From DATBDM01 sp036269915 (GTDB lineage Bacteria > Actinomycetota > Thermoleophilia > Solirubrobacterales > Solirubrobacteraceae), in NCBI GenBank assembly GCA_036269915.1, contig DATBDM010000180.1:1-31166 (forward strand): DNA of 31,166 nucleotides, read 5' to 3'. The translations under genes were made by a program, and so were the position numbers. Below the pieces are notes generated by a model. The model worked only from the letters and a program-made list of their open reading frames with translations. It was not told the origin of the DNA and made no database searches. Of the stretch, positions 14,028 through 21,943 are shown in pieces; position 1 is the stretch's first letter; each line of letters opens with the position of its first letter.

Positions 14028-15518
14028 ATGCCCGACGTCCGCTCCAGCCTCGACGCCCGGCTCGGCGACGCCCTCGAGCGGGCGGTCGCGAGCCATCACC
14101 GGCGGCGCCTGCGCAAGCAGGGCCAGCGCGCCGCGCTCGAACCGTCCACGCCGGGGCTCGACGCGGAGACGGCGACCAGCCCGCCCCGCGCGCAGAACGC
14201 GCTCGAGGTCCTGGTCGACGGCGCGCAGGCGCTCCCCGCGATGGCCGAGGCGATCAACGGCGCGCGCCGCCACGTCCACGTCTGCTCCTGGCATCTTGAG
14301 CCCAGCTTCCGACCCGAGCGCGGCGGTCCGTCGCCGCAGGTGCGCGAGCTGCTCGGCGAGGTCGCCGAGCGCGTGCCGGTCCGCGTGCTGGCGTGGGCGG
14401 GCGCGCCGGTGCCGGTATTCGCGCCGCGTCGCGGCCTCGTGCGGGCGGAGCGCGACGAGCTCGTGCGCGGGACGCGGATCCGCGCCGAGCTCGAGCCCGG
14501 GTCGCGTCCGCTGCACTGCCACCACGAGAAGATCGTGATCGTCGACGACGAGGTCGCCTTCGTCGGCGGCATCGACCTGACGACGCTCGCCGGCGACCGC
14601 TACGACCACAACCACCACCCTCTGCCTCGCGCAGAGCGCTCGTCACCGCTTCGCTCGCGCGCGCCCGCGATCGGCTGGCACGACGCCTCGGCGCGCATCC
14701 GCGGGCCGCTCGTGCGCGATGTCGCCGCCCACTTCGCGCTGCGCTGGGAGAAGGTGGCCGGCGAGGCGCTCGCGCTGCCCGACCCGCCCGCGCCGGCGGG
14801 GGCGATCGAGGCGCAGCTCACGCGCACGATCCCGGAGGGCGCCTATCCGGCGCTGCCGCACGGCGAGTTCTCGATCCTCGAGGCCTACGTGCGCGCGCTG
14901 CGCGGCGCGCAGCGCCTCATCTACCTCGAAAACCAGTTCCTGTGGTCACCGGAGATCGTCGCGATCCTCGAGGACAAGCTCGAACGCCCGCCGAGCGACG
15001 CGTTCCGGATGATCGTGCTCCTGCCCGCGAAGGCCAACAACGGCGAGGACGACACGCGTGGAATGCTCGGACGGCTCGTCGACGCCGACAAGCGCGCGGG
15101 CGGAGGGCGGCTGCTCGGGGCGACGATCCAGTCACGCACCGGCGAGCGCTCCGGCCCGCTCTACGTGCACGCGAAGATCGGCATCGTCGACGACGCCTGG
15201 ATCGCGGTCGGCTCGGCCAACCTCAACGAGCACTCGCTGTTCAACGACACCGAGGTCGACGTGGTCTCGACCGACGCCGGGCTCGCCCGCGAGACGCGCC
15301 TGCGGCTGTGGGCCGAGCACCTCGAGCGCGAGGTCGGAGAGATCGCCGGCGACCCGGCGACCGTGTTCGACGAGCTGTGGGTCCCGATCGCCGCCGAGCA
15401 GCTCGAGCGCCGCCGCGCGGGGGCGCCCCTCACCCACCACCTGCTCGAGCTCCCGGGCGTGTCGCGCCGCTCGGATCGGCTGCGCGGCCCGCTGCAGAGC
15501 CTGGTCGTCGACGGTTGA
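14028..15518 (+). CDS. phospholipase D-family protein with two HKD motifs
   Basis: This 496-residue protein has two complete HxK(x)4D catalytic motifs: H166-E-K168 to D173 in HCHHEKIVIVDDE, and H381-A-K383 to D388 in VHAKIGIVDDAW, the second followed by GSANLNEHS. Both are needed to build one active site in this superfamily. The conserved YLENQFLWSP lies between them. No signal peptide or membrane anchor is evident, so a cytoplasmic or peripheral location is likely. It resembles bacterial phospholipase D/transphosphatidylase proteins more than cardiolipin synthases, which carry N-terminal membrane helices. ATG 14028 is preceded by AGGAGG at good spacing. It is divergent from prfB with 53 bp between starts and is followed 16 bp later by the SDR gene. 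Confidence 0.85.
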   Translation: MPDVRSSLDARLGDALERAVASHHRRRLRKQGQRAALEPSTPGLDAETATSPPRAQNALEVLVDGAQALPAMAEAINGARRHVHVCSWHLEPSFRPERGGPSPQVRELLGEVAERVPVRVLAWAGAPVPVFAPRRGLVRAERDELVRGTRIRAELEPGSRPLHCHHEKIVIVDDEVAFVGGIDLTTLAGDRYDHNHHPLPRAERSSPLRSRAPAIGWHDASARIRGPLVRDVAAHFALRWEKVAGEALALPDPPAPAGAIEAQLTRTIPEGAYPALPHGEFSILEAYVRALRGAQRLIYLENQFLWSPEIVAILEDKLERPPSDAFRMIVLLPAKANNGEDDTRGMLGRLVDADKRAGGGRLLGATIQSRTGERSGPLYVHAKIGIVDDAWIAVGSANLNEHSLFNDTEVDVVSTDAGLARETRLRLWAEHLEREVGEIAGDPATVFDELWVPIAAEQLERRRAGAPLTHHLLELPGVSRRSDRLRGPLQSLVVDG

Positions 15519-15534
15519 CGCGTACGATTCCCCG

Positions 15535-16260
15535 ATGCCCTCGGTGCTCGTCCTCGGCGCCCGCAACCTCGGCGGCGCGATCCTCGACCACCTGCTGAGC
15601 GCCGGCTGGACCGGCGCCGCCGTCGCCCGCAGCGACGACACGCTCGAGCGCGTGCGCTCCCGCGGCGCGATCGGCCTGCAAGCCGACGCCGCCGACCCGG
15701 AGGCGTTGCGCGCCGCGATCGCGCGCGCACGCTCCGAGCTCGACGGCCTCGACCTGCTCGTCAACGCCGTCAGCGCCGCGCGGCCGCCCAGCGGCGGCAG
15801 CCGCGGCTTCGGCGGCGGGCCGATCGCCGACGCGACGATCGAGGACTGGCGCGGCTGGGGCGGCGCGGTGGCGGAGCAGGGCTTCGCCTTCCTCTCCGAG
15901 AGCGCCCGCGCGCTGCGCGACCAGGGCCGCGGAGGCACGATCGTGCAGGTCACCGGGGGCAGCGCACGCCGCGCGATGCCGGGCCGCGGCCTGTGGTCGG
16001 CCGGCGCGCAGTCCGTCCGCGCGCTCGTCCATGCCGCCGCGCAGGAGCTGCGCGACGACGGCATCCACGTCGCGCTGCTGATCGTCGACGCGACGATCGA
16101 GTCCCCCAAGACCGCCGACTTCACCCGCGACGCTGCGCGCGACTCGCTGGGCGACCAGGCCGAGATCGCCCGCGCGGTCGCCTACCTCGCCGGCCAGTCG
16201 CGGCGCGGCTGGAGCCACGAGCTGGCCGTGACCCCCTCGGGGGACCGCTGGACGCCGTGA
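15535..16260 (+). CDS. short-chain dehydrogenase/reductase-like protein lacking the catalytic residues
   Basis: This 241-residue Rossmann protein has a nucleotide-binding turn LVLGARNLGGAI in place of the classical TGxxxGxG, followed by ARSDDT, LQADAAD and LLVNAVSAA, which match the SDR order of motifs (NNAG region at 76-80). At the active-site helix the usual YSASKAAVRAL is replaced by WSAGAQSVRAL, so the catalytic Tyr is Trp154 and the Lys is Ala158. The catalytic Ser strand reads VTGGSA. It should still bind a dinucleotide but is unlikely to do classical SDR chemistry. ATG 15535 starts the Rossmann strand directly. It is probably cotranscribed with the phospholipase D gene. Confidence 0.78.
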   Translation: MPSVLVLGARNLGGAILDHLLSAGWTGAAVARSDDTLERVRSRGAIGLQADAADPEALRAAIARARSELDGLDLLVNAVSAARPPSGGSRGFGGGPIADATIEDWRGWGGAVAEQGFAFLSESARALRDQGRGGTIVQVTGGSARRAMPGRGLWSAGAQSVRALVHAAAQELRDDGIHVALLIVDATIESPKTADFTRDAARDSLGDQAEIARAVAYLAGQSRRGWSHELAVTPSGDRWTP

Positions 16261-16272
16261 TCGAGCGCCCGT

Positions 16273-17160
16273 CTAGCCGAGCGCCTCGATCTCCGCCGCG
16301 ATCGCGTCGGCGAACATCGCCGCGGCGGGCGGCGCGCCCACGACGCCGGTGAGCACGTAGAGATCGCGCCGCGGCGCGACGCCCTCGAGCGGCACGACGG
16401 CGACGCCGCGCAGCTCGGTCGCGAGCAGCCGCGGCACGAGCGTCACCGCGAGCCCGCCGCCGACGATCGAGCGGATCGCCAGCGGGTCGGGCGTCGTGAA
16501 GGCGATCGCAGGCTTGAACCCCGCCTCCGCGCACGCACGGCCGACGAGTCCGCTCGCCGAGGGCGCCGTCCAAACGTCGCCGGCGAGATCGGCGAGCCGC
16601 ACGCTGCGCCCACCGGCCAGCCGGTGCCCCGGCGGCAGTGCCGCGAGCATCGGCTCATGGCCGAGGTCGCGGCGCTCGCAGCCTTCCGGCTCGCGCCGCG
16701 GCAGGGCGGGATCCTGGAAGCAGACGGCGACGTGCAGCTCGCCGCGACCGACGCGCCGCCCGAGCTCGCCCGAGGCGCCCTCGACAGCCGAGATCTCGAT
16801 GTCGGCGAGCACCTCGCGCAGGCGCGCGATCGCCGGCGGGACGAGCACGCCGAGCGCGCTGGAGAACGCCCCGACGCGCAGGCGGACCACGCGGTCGAGC
16901 AGCTCGTGCAGCTGGCGGTCGGCAAGCTCGAGGCGTCCCGCGATCGCCTCGGCGTGCGCGAGCAGCAGCGCGCCCGCGTCGGTCGGCACCGGACCACCCG
17001 GCCCGCGCTCGAGCAGCTTCGTGCCGAGCTGGCGTTCGAGCGCAGCGACCTGCTGGGACACCGCCGGCTGCGTCAGCGCGAGCGCCTCGGCCGCTCGCGA
17101 GAACGACCCCGCCTCCGCGACCGCGCGCAGGGTCAGCAGGCGACGCGGGTCGAGCGGCAT
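16273..17160 (-). CDS. LysR family transcriptional regulator
   Basis: This 295-residue protein has an N-terminal winged helix-turn-helix (residues 1-60, with GSFSRAAEALALTQPAVSQQVAALERQLG) and a periplasmic-binding-protein-like effector domain (about 90-290; LRVGAFSSALGVLVPPAIARL starts it). Length is standard. LysR proteins usually act as tetramers and control a divergent gene and themselves. Here the divergent side holds only a 42-codon open frame before the end of secA. The effector cannot be predicted. A promoter-like pair lies just ahead of the ATG. Confidence 0.92.
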   Translation of the reverse strand: MPLDPRRLLTLRAVAEAGSFSRAAEALALTQPAVSQQVAALERQLGTKLLERGPGGPVPTDAGALLLAHAEAIAGRLELADRQLHELLDRVVRLRVGAFSSALGVLVPPAIARLREVLADIEISAVEGASGELGRRVGRGELHVAVCFQDPALPRREPEGCERRDLGHEPMLAALPPGHRLAGGRSVRLADLAGDVWTAPSASGLVGRACAEAGFKPAIAFTTPDPLAIRSIVGGGLAVTLVPRLLATELRGVAVVPLEGVAPRRDLYVLTGVVGAPPAAAMFADAIAAEIEALG

Positions 17161-17168
17161 TCGCTCAG

Positions 17169-17198
17169 CTTATACCCGAACGAAAACGATGATTTGAA
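17169..17198 (-). promoter_or_regulatory. candidate promoter for the LysR gene
   Basis: On the minus strand TTCAAA (17193-17198) and TATAAG (17169-17174) are separated by 18 bp and lie just ahead of the ATG at 17160, in one of the few AT-rich patches of the window. Transcription would begin within a few bases of the start codon, so the mRNA may be nearly leaderless. Confidence 0.45.
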
Positions 17199-17228
17199 TG
17201 AATGACGCCACGAGGGCACCATGGAGCC

Positions 17229-17357
17229 ATGAACCTCATCTTCATCCCCATCGCAGCCGAAGCACAGCGTCGCGCCCTCGAGGGTGCGATCACCGAGCGC
17301 GGGACCGGTCAGGCCCCGCGGACCACGCGGCGCGTCACGCGCCGTGGCACTTCTTGA
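17229..17357 (+). CDS. possible 42-residue protein divergent from LysR
   Basis: ATG 17229 opens a frame of 42 codons with a hydrophobic start (MNLIFIPIAAEAQRRALEGA) and a basic end, stopping at 17357 inside the end of secA. GGAG at 17223-17226 sits rather close as a ribosome-binding site. The first 25 codons show the local codon preference; the end is read through the GC-rich secA tail and looks like chance. It could be a true small protein or the remnant of the gene once controlled by LysR. Confidence 0.25.
   Translation: MNLIFIPIAAEAQRRALEGAITERGTGQAPRTTRRVTRRGTS
17323..17347 (-). terminator. hairpin around the secA stop codon
   Basis: CGGCGCG (17328-17334) and CGCGCCG (17338-17344) form a 7-bp GC stem whose 3-nt loop is exactly the secA TGA stop. 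CCA/TGG can add outer pairs past a bulge. There is no T-run, so function as a terminator is only a guess. Confidence 0.25.
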
Positions 17358-20175
17358 ACTTCTTGCCCGAGCCGCACCAGCACGGGTCGTTGCGGCCGAT
17401 CGCCTCGTGCTCGTCGACGCGGCGCTGCTGGACCGTGGTGGGCCCGGCGCCGGGGTCACCGGCGTCCACGCCGTAGGCCCCGGTGTCGCCGCCGTAGGCG
17501 CTCGGCTGGTCGTCGAGCACGCCGCCCGAGTACTGCAGCGTGGCGGTCCCGTTGCCCTGCCCGTTGGCGGGCAGCGCGCCGGCCGGATCGTCCTCCGGCG
17601 TGACCTCGACCTCGACGTTGTAGATCATCCGCGCGAAATCCGACCAGATGGTGTTCATCAGGTCGCGGAAGAGCGTGAACGCCTCGTTCTTGTAGGCGAC
17701 GAGCGGCTCGATCTGGGCGAACCCGCGCAGGTGGATGCCCTCGCGCAGGTAGTCCATGTCGTAGAGGTGCTCGCGCCAGCGCTGGTCGATGATCTGGAGT
17801 AGCAGGAAGCGCTCCAGCGCGCGCATGAGCTCGTCGCCGAGGTCCCCCTCGCGCTCGCCGTAGAGCTTGTGCGCGTCCTCGACGAGCAGCTGCTTGAGCT
17901 GGTCGCGGTCGACGGTCGTGCGGTCGACCTCCTCGTGGCCGAAGTCGACCTGCCAGATCTGCTCGAGCTGCGCCCACAGCTCGTCGAGGTCCCACTCCTC
18001 GATGAAGTCGCCGGGCGTGTACTGGTCGACCAGGTTGGAGATGACGTCGGAGATCGCGTCGCGCGCCACCGGGCCCATGTCGCGGCCCTCGAGCACCTCG
18101 TCGCGGTAGCGGTAGACGATCTCCCGCTGCTGGTTCATGACGTCGTCGTACTCGAGCACGCGCTTGCGGATGAGGAAGTTCTGCTCCTCGACCTTGCGCT
18201 GGGCGCCCTCGATCTGCTTCGAGAGCATCTTCGCCTCGATCGGCTCCTCGATGCCGTCCTCTGACACCGGGCCGAGCCGGTCGAGGATGCGGTAGATCCG
18301 GTCGCCCGCGAAGAGGCGCACGAGGTCGTCCTCCGCCGACAGGAAGAAGCGCGACTCGCCCGGATCGCCCTGGCGGCCGGCGCGGCCGCGCAGCTGGTTG
18401 TCGATCCGGCGCGACTCGTGGCGCTCGGTGCCGACGATGAACAGGCCGCCGGCCTCGAGCACGGCGTCGTGGTCGTCGGCGATGCGCGCCTCGATCTTCG
18501 GCAGGATCTCCTCGAAGCGCTCCTGGTAGTCCGGGTCGCCCGGCTGCAGGCCGAGCTTGGCCAGCTCGAGCTGCGTCTGGTGCTCGGGGTTGCCGCCGAG
18601 CTTGATGTCGACGCCGCGGCCGGCCATGTTCGTCGCGATCGTGACCGCCCCCGGGCGGCCCGCCTCGGCGACGGTCTCGCCCTCGCGCTCCGCATGCTCG
18701 GGCTTGGCGTTGAGCACCGCATGGGGGACGCCGACGCTCTTGAGGCTCTCGGAGAGCAGCTCGGAGACCTCGACCGAGATCGTGCCGACGAGCACCGGCT
18801 GGCCGTTGTCGTGGCGCGCCTGGATCTCGCGCACGACCGCCGCCCACTTGCCCTCCTTGGTCTTGAAGATCTGGTCGTTGCGGTCGGCGCGGACCATCGG
18901 CCGGTTCGTGGGGATCTCCACGACGCCGACCTTGTAGATCTTCATGAACTCGGTCGCCTCGGTGAGCGCCGTGCCCGACATGCCCGCGAGCTTGTCGTAC
19001 ATGCGGAAGTAGTTCTGCAGCGTGATCGTTGCGAGGGTCTGGTTCTCCTCGCGGACGCGCACGCCCTCCTTCGCCTCGACCGCCTGGTGCAGGCCCTCTG
19101 ACCAGCGGCGGCCGTCGAGGATCCGCCCGGTGAACTCGTCGATGATCTTGACCTCGCCGTCGACTACGGCGTAGTCGACGTCGCGCTTGTAGAGCGACTC
19201 GGCCTTCAGCGACTGGATCAGGTGGTTGACGAGCGGGCCGTTCTCGGCGCGGTAGAGATGGTCGATGCCGAGGAAGCGCTCGGTCTTCTCGACCCCGCGC
19301 TCGGTGACCGAGACCGTCTTGTGCTTCTCGTCGATCTCGTAGTCGTAGTCGGCGACGAACGACTTCTTGCCCTTCGGGTCGAGCCCCTCGGGCTTCTCGC
19401 CGACGGTGAGCCGCGGCGCGAGCTTGGCGAAGCGCTCGTAGAGATCCGCCGCCTGCTCGGGGGCGCCGGAGATGATCAGGGGCGTCCGGGCCTCGTCGAT
19501 GAGGATGTTGTCGACCTCGTCGACGATGGCGAAGTTGTGGGTCGCGATCGCCTTGCCGTCCTCGGAGATGCGGCCGCCGTGCTGGACCTTCTCCTCGAGC
19601 GTGGTCGCCATGTTGTCGCGCAGGTAGTCGAACCCGAACTCGGAGTTCGTGCCGTACGTGACGTCAGCGGCGTACGCCGCGCGCTTCTCCTCGTAGGGCT
19701 GGTTGTTCTGCAGCACGCCGATGGTCAGGCCGAGGCCCTCGTAGATCGGCCGCATCCAGTCGGCGTCGCGGCGGGCGAGGTAGTCGTTGACCGTCACGAC
19801 GTGGACGCCCCGCCCGGCCAGTGCGTTGAGCACCACGGCGAGCGTCGCCGTCAGCGTCTTGCCCTCGCCGGTGCGCATCTCCGCGATCGTGCCGTCGTGC
19901 AGCACCATGCCGCCGATGAGCTGGACGTCGAAGTGGCGCATGCCCATGCGGCGCTTGCCGACCTCGCGGACGAGCGCGAACGTCTCGGACAGCAGGTCGC
20001 CGAGCGACTCGCCACCCTCCGCGCGCTCGCGCAGCGCGGCGGCGTGCTCGCGCAGCTCGTCGTCCTCGAGCAGCTCGAGCTCAGGCTCCCACGCGTTGAT
20101 GCGATCGACTCGCTTGGCGTAGGACTTGAACTGCTTGGCTTCGCCAAGGCGCAGGGCGCGATCGAGGATGGACAT
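17335..20175 (-). CDS. secA: preprotein translocase ATPase SecA
   Basis: This 946-residue motor drives Sec-dependent export at the membrane. Walker A is MRTGEGKTL (about 100-108), and the DEAD-type Walker B is VDEVDNILIDEARTPLIISG (about 218-237), with Asn where many SecA have Ser. The second nucleotide-binding domain includes GTISVEVSE, TNMAGRGVDIKLGGNP and ESRRIDNQLRGRAGRQGDPG. The C-terminus carries the SEC-C zinc motif DPCWCGSGKKFKKCHGA (C932, C934, C943, H944), which binds lipids and SecB-like partners in other bacteria. ATG 20175 begins the family-typical MSILDRALRLGE; no good Shine-Dalgarno precedes it. The upstream gene on the same strand is hpf, 57 bp away across a strong hairpin. 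Confidence 0.98.
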   Translation of the reverse strand: MSILDRALRLGEAKQFKSYAKRVDRINAWEPELELLEDDELREHAAALRERAEGGESLGDLLSETFALVREVGKRRMGMRHFDVQLIGGMVLHDGTIAEMRTGEGKTLTATLAVVLNALAGRGVHVVTVNDYLARRDADWMRPIYEGLGLTIGVLQNNQPYEEKRAAYAADVTYGTNSEFGFDYLRDNMATTLEEKVQHGGRISEDGKAIATHNFAIVDEVDNILIDEARTPLIISGAPEQAADLYERFAKLAPRLTVGEKPEGLDPKGKKSFVADYDYEIDEKHKTVSVTERGVEKTERFLGIDHLYRAENGPLVNHLIQSLKAESLYKRDVDYAVVDGEVKIIDEFTGRILDGRRWSEGLHQAVEAKEGVRVREENQTLATITLQNYFRMYDKLAGMSGTALTEATEFMKIYKVGVVEIPTNRPMVRADRNDQIFKTKEGKWAAVVREIQARHDNGQPVLVGTISVEVSELLSESLKSVGVPHAVLNAKPEHAEREGETVAEAGRPGAVTIATNMAGRGVDIKLGGNPEHQTQLELAKLGLQPGDPDYQERFEEILPKIEARIADDHDAVLEAGGLFIVGTERHESRRIDNQLRGRAGRQGDPGESRFFLSAEDDLVRLFAGDRIYRILDRLGPVSEDGIEEPIEAKMLSKQIEGAQRKVEEQNFLIRKRVLEYDDVMNQQREIVYRYRDEVLEGRDMGPVARDAISDVISNLVDQYTPGDFIEEWDLDELWAQLEQIWQVDFGHEEVDRTTVDRDQLKQLLVEDAHKLYGEREGDLGDELMRALERFLLLQIIDQRWREHLYDMDYLREGIHLRGFAQIEPLVAYKNEAFTLFRDLMNTIWSDFARMIYNVEVEVTPEDDPAGALPANGQGNGTATLQYSGGVLDDQPSAYGGDTGAYGVDAGDPGAGPTTVQQRRVDEHEAIGRNDPCWCGSGKKFKKCHGA

Positions 20176-20193
20176 GCGGTCAAGGATAGAGGC

Positions 20194-20221
20194 CGTGGAG
20201 CGCCGCCACCGGCGCTCCACG
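20194..20221 (-). terminator. strong hairpin between hpf and secA
   Basis: CGTGGAGCGCCG at 20194-20205 is followed by a 4-nt loop and its perfect 12-bp complement ending at 20221. It lies 11 bp after the hpf stop and 18 bp before the secA ATG. No T-run follows, so it may be a U-less terminator, a processing or stability element, or a structure affecting secA translation. Confidence 0.55.
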
Positions 20222-20232
20222 AACCCCGGCGA

Positions 20233-20613
20233 TCACATCGCCGGCAGCGATCCCGGTGGTGCGGGCGCCTCGCCGAGCGGTGGTGTCGGCTGCATCGCGG
20301 CGGCGCGCGCCTCGCGCCGCTTGCGCCGCTTGTCGCGGTGACGCTTGACCTGGCGGGTCATCTCGTCGGCCACCAGGTTGATCGCGTGCTTGGGGTCGCG
20401 CGAGGCGTCGCGTGCGCGCAACGTGACGCCCTTCAGGCGCAGCGTCGCCTCCGCGACGGAGGTGGCCGGCGAGCCGTCGGCGTCCTCGCTCAGCTCGACG
20501 GTGAGCTCGGCGAGCTCGGACACCTGCTTGTCGACGCGCTCGAATCGTCGGGCCACGCATTCGCGCAGCTCGTCGGTAACCGTGAGGTTGCGTCCCTTGA
20601 CCTCGATCCGCAT
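20233..20613 (-). CDS. hpf: ribosome hibernation-promoting factor, short form (HPF/YfiA family)
   Basis: This 126-residue protein has an S30AE/HPF domain at about 1-100 (MRIEVKGRNLTVTDELRECV, then EATLRLKGVTLRARDASRD and HAINLVADEMTRQVKRHRDKRR). Such proteins bind the 30S decoding site in stationary phase and protect idle ribosomes. The C-terminal dimerisation domain of long HPF is absent; the tail is basic and then Pro/Ala-rich (to SLPAM). ATG 20613 has AGGAGA 8 nt upstream. It is divergent from the EAL-HDOD gene, with a candidate promoter between. Association with secA downstream is common in actinobacteria. Confidence 0.92.
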   Translation of the reverse strand: MRIEVKGRNLTVTDELRECVARRFERVDKQVSELAELTVELSEDADGSPATSVAEATLRLKGVTLRARDASRDPKHAINLVADEMTRQVKRHRDKRRKRREARAAAMQPTPPLGEAPAPPGSLPAM

Positions 20614-20653
20614 GGGATGGGTCTCCTCTGCTCGGGGTGTGCCGACGCCTTGC

Positions 20654-20683
20654 ACAGTAGGGGATTCGCCTCAGCTGTGTGAA
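20654..20683 (-). promoter_or_regulatory. candidate promoter for hpf
   Basis: On the minus strand TTCACA (20678-20683) and TACTGT (20654-20659) are separated by 18 bp and lie 41 bp ahead of the ATG at 20613. The -35 matches TTGACA at five of six positions and the -10 is weak. This is the best pair in the 112-bp divergent gap. Confidence 0.35.
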
Positions 20684-20725
20684 CGGTTCCTTCAGGTCCC
20701 AGCCCGCCTGCCGACCACCGGAGGT

Positions 20726-21943
20726 GTGAGCGCCGTCGCCCCGTCCTCCTCCCCCGGCCGACCCGAGGTCGCAGTCGTCCGCCACCCGATCGCGGACGCC
20801 CGCTGCTCGGTGGTGGGCTACGAGCTGCGCTTCGGCGGTGCGGTCGACCTCGGCGACTCCAGCCAGGACGCGAAGGTGACCTCGGCGCTGCTCGTCGAGG
20901 CGTTCGGCGACATCGGCCTCGAGCCGCTCAGCGGCCGCCATCCCGCCTGGATCACCATCTCGCGCAACTTCCTGGTGGAGATCGGGCCGCCGCCCGTGCG
21001 CCCGGATCGCGCGGTGCTCCAGATCGCCGCCTACCCGGCCCAGGACGACCTGCTCGGCGTGCTCCAGCAGCTCGTGCGCACCGGCTACGCGGTCGCGCTC
21101 GACGCCTACGAGGGCGGCGACGGGCTGATCGAGCTGATGTCGTTGTGCTCGATCGTGCGCGTACCGGTCGACCGCATCCCCGAGGACCGGCTGGAGAGCG
21201 TCCTCGAGACCCCACGGCTGCACCGCGCGACGCTCGTCGCCACGGGCGTGAGCGAGCACGAGACCTTCGACCGCTGCAAGGCGCTCGGCTTCAGCTACTT
21301 CCAGGGCGACTGGTTCGCCAAGCCGCGCACGTTCCGCCACCGCGGCGTCGCGACGGCGGGCCTCGGCTCGCTGCGCCGGCTGTCCGAGCTGACCACCGGC
21401 GACGTCTCCTTCGAGGACCTCGAGCGGATCATCGGCGCCGACGTGGGCCTCTCGCTCAAGCTGCTGCGCTACGTGAACTCCGCCTTCTTCGCGCTGCCCC
21501 GGACCGTCGGCTCGGTCCGCGAGGCGCTCACGCTGCTCGGCGTGCGCACGGTGCGCCGGTGGGCGACCGTGATGGTCATCTCGGCGCTCCCCGACGTCCC
21601 CGACGAGCTCGTCGCCCAGGGCCTGCGCCGCGCCCGCATGTGCGAGGTGCTCGCCGGCTCGGCGCTGCCCGAGGAGCGCGACACGCTGTTCACCATCGGG
21701 CTGTTCTCGGTCGCGGACGCGCTCCTCGACGCCCCGATGTCCGAGGTGCTGGACTCGCTGCCGTTCACCGACGAGATCCAGGCGGCGTTGCTGCGCCGCG
21801 AGGGCCCGAAGGGCGAGCTGCTGGGCGCGGTCATCGCGTACGAGCGCGGGGACTTCCCGCAGCTGGGCGGCGAGACCTCGCTCGCGGGCGCCTACCGTGC
21901 CGCGCTCGAGTGGGCCGACGAGGCCGGCCAGGCCATCGCCTAG
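20726..21943 (+). CDS. degenerate EAL plus HDOD signalling protein (YuxH-like)
   Basis: This 405-residue protein has an N-terminal EAL-like half (about 13-205) and a C-terminal HDOD domain (about 208-395, with LKLLRYVNSAFFALP and LTLLGVRTVRRWATVM). The EAL half keeps GYELRF (E33) and YFQGDWFAKP but has ALDAYEGG in place of the metal-binding DDFG segment, and ITISRNF instead of a metal-ligand Asn. It is therefore probably a catalytically dead cyclic-di-GMP domain that could still bind a ligand. HDOD proteins commonly act in motility, stress and cell-cycle signalling. I place the start at GTG 20726, although GGAGG (20720-20724) sits only 1 nt away, so the true start is uncertain. It overlaps the convergent methyltransferase by 4 bp. 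Confidence 0.85.
   Translation: MSAVAPSSSPGRPEVAVVRHPIADARCSVVGYELRFGGAVDLGDSSQDAKVTSALLVEAFGDIGLEPLSGRHPAWITISRNFLVEIGPPPVRPDRAVLQIAAYPAQDDLLGVLQQLVRTGYAVALDAYEGGDGLIELMSLCSIVRVPVDRIPEDRLESVLETPRLHRATLVATGVSEHETFDRCKALGFSYFQGDWFAKPRTFRHRGVATAGLGSLRRLSELTTGDVSFEDLERIIGADVGLSLKLLRYVNSAFFALPRTVGSVREALTLLGVRTVRRWATVMVISALPDVPDELVAQGLRRARMCEVLAGSALPEERDTLFTIGLFSVADALLDAPMSEVLDSLPFTDEIQAALLRREGPKGELLGAVIAYERGDFPQLGGETSLAGAYRAALEWADEAGQAIA

Noticed and set aside
17198..17476. 92-codon plus-strand frame at the end of secA.
   Set aside because: Its His/Pro/Ser/Arg-rich product has no fold signal and more than half lies antisense to the SEC-C end of secA.
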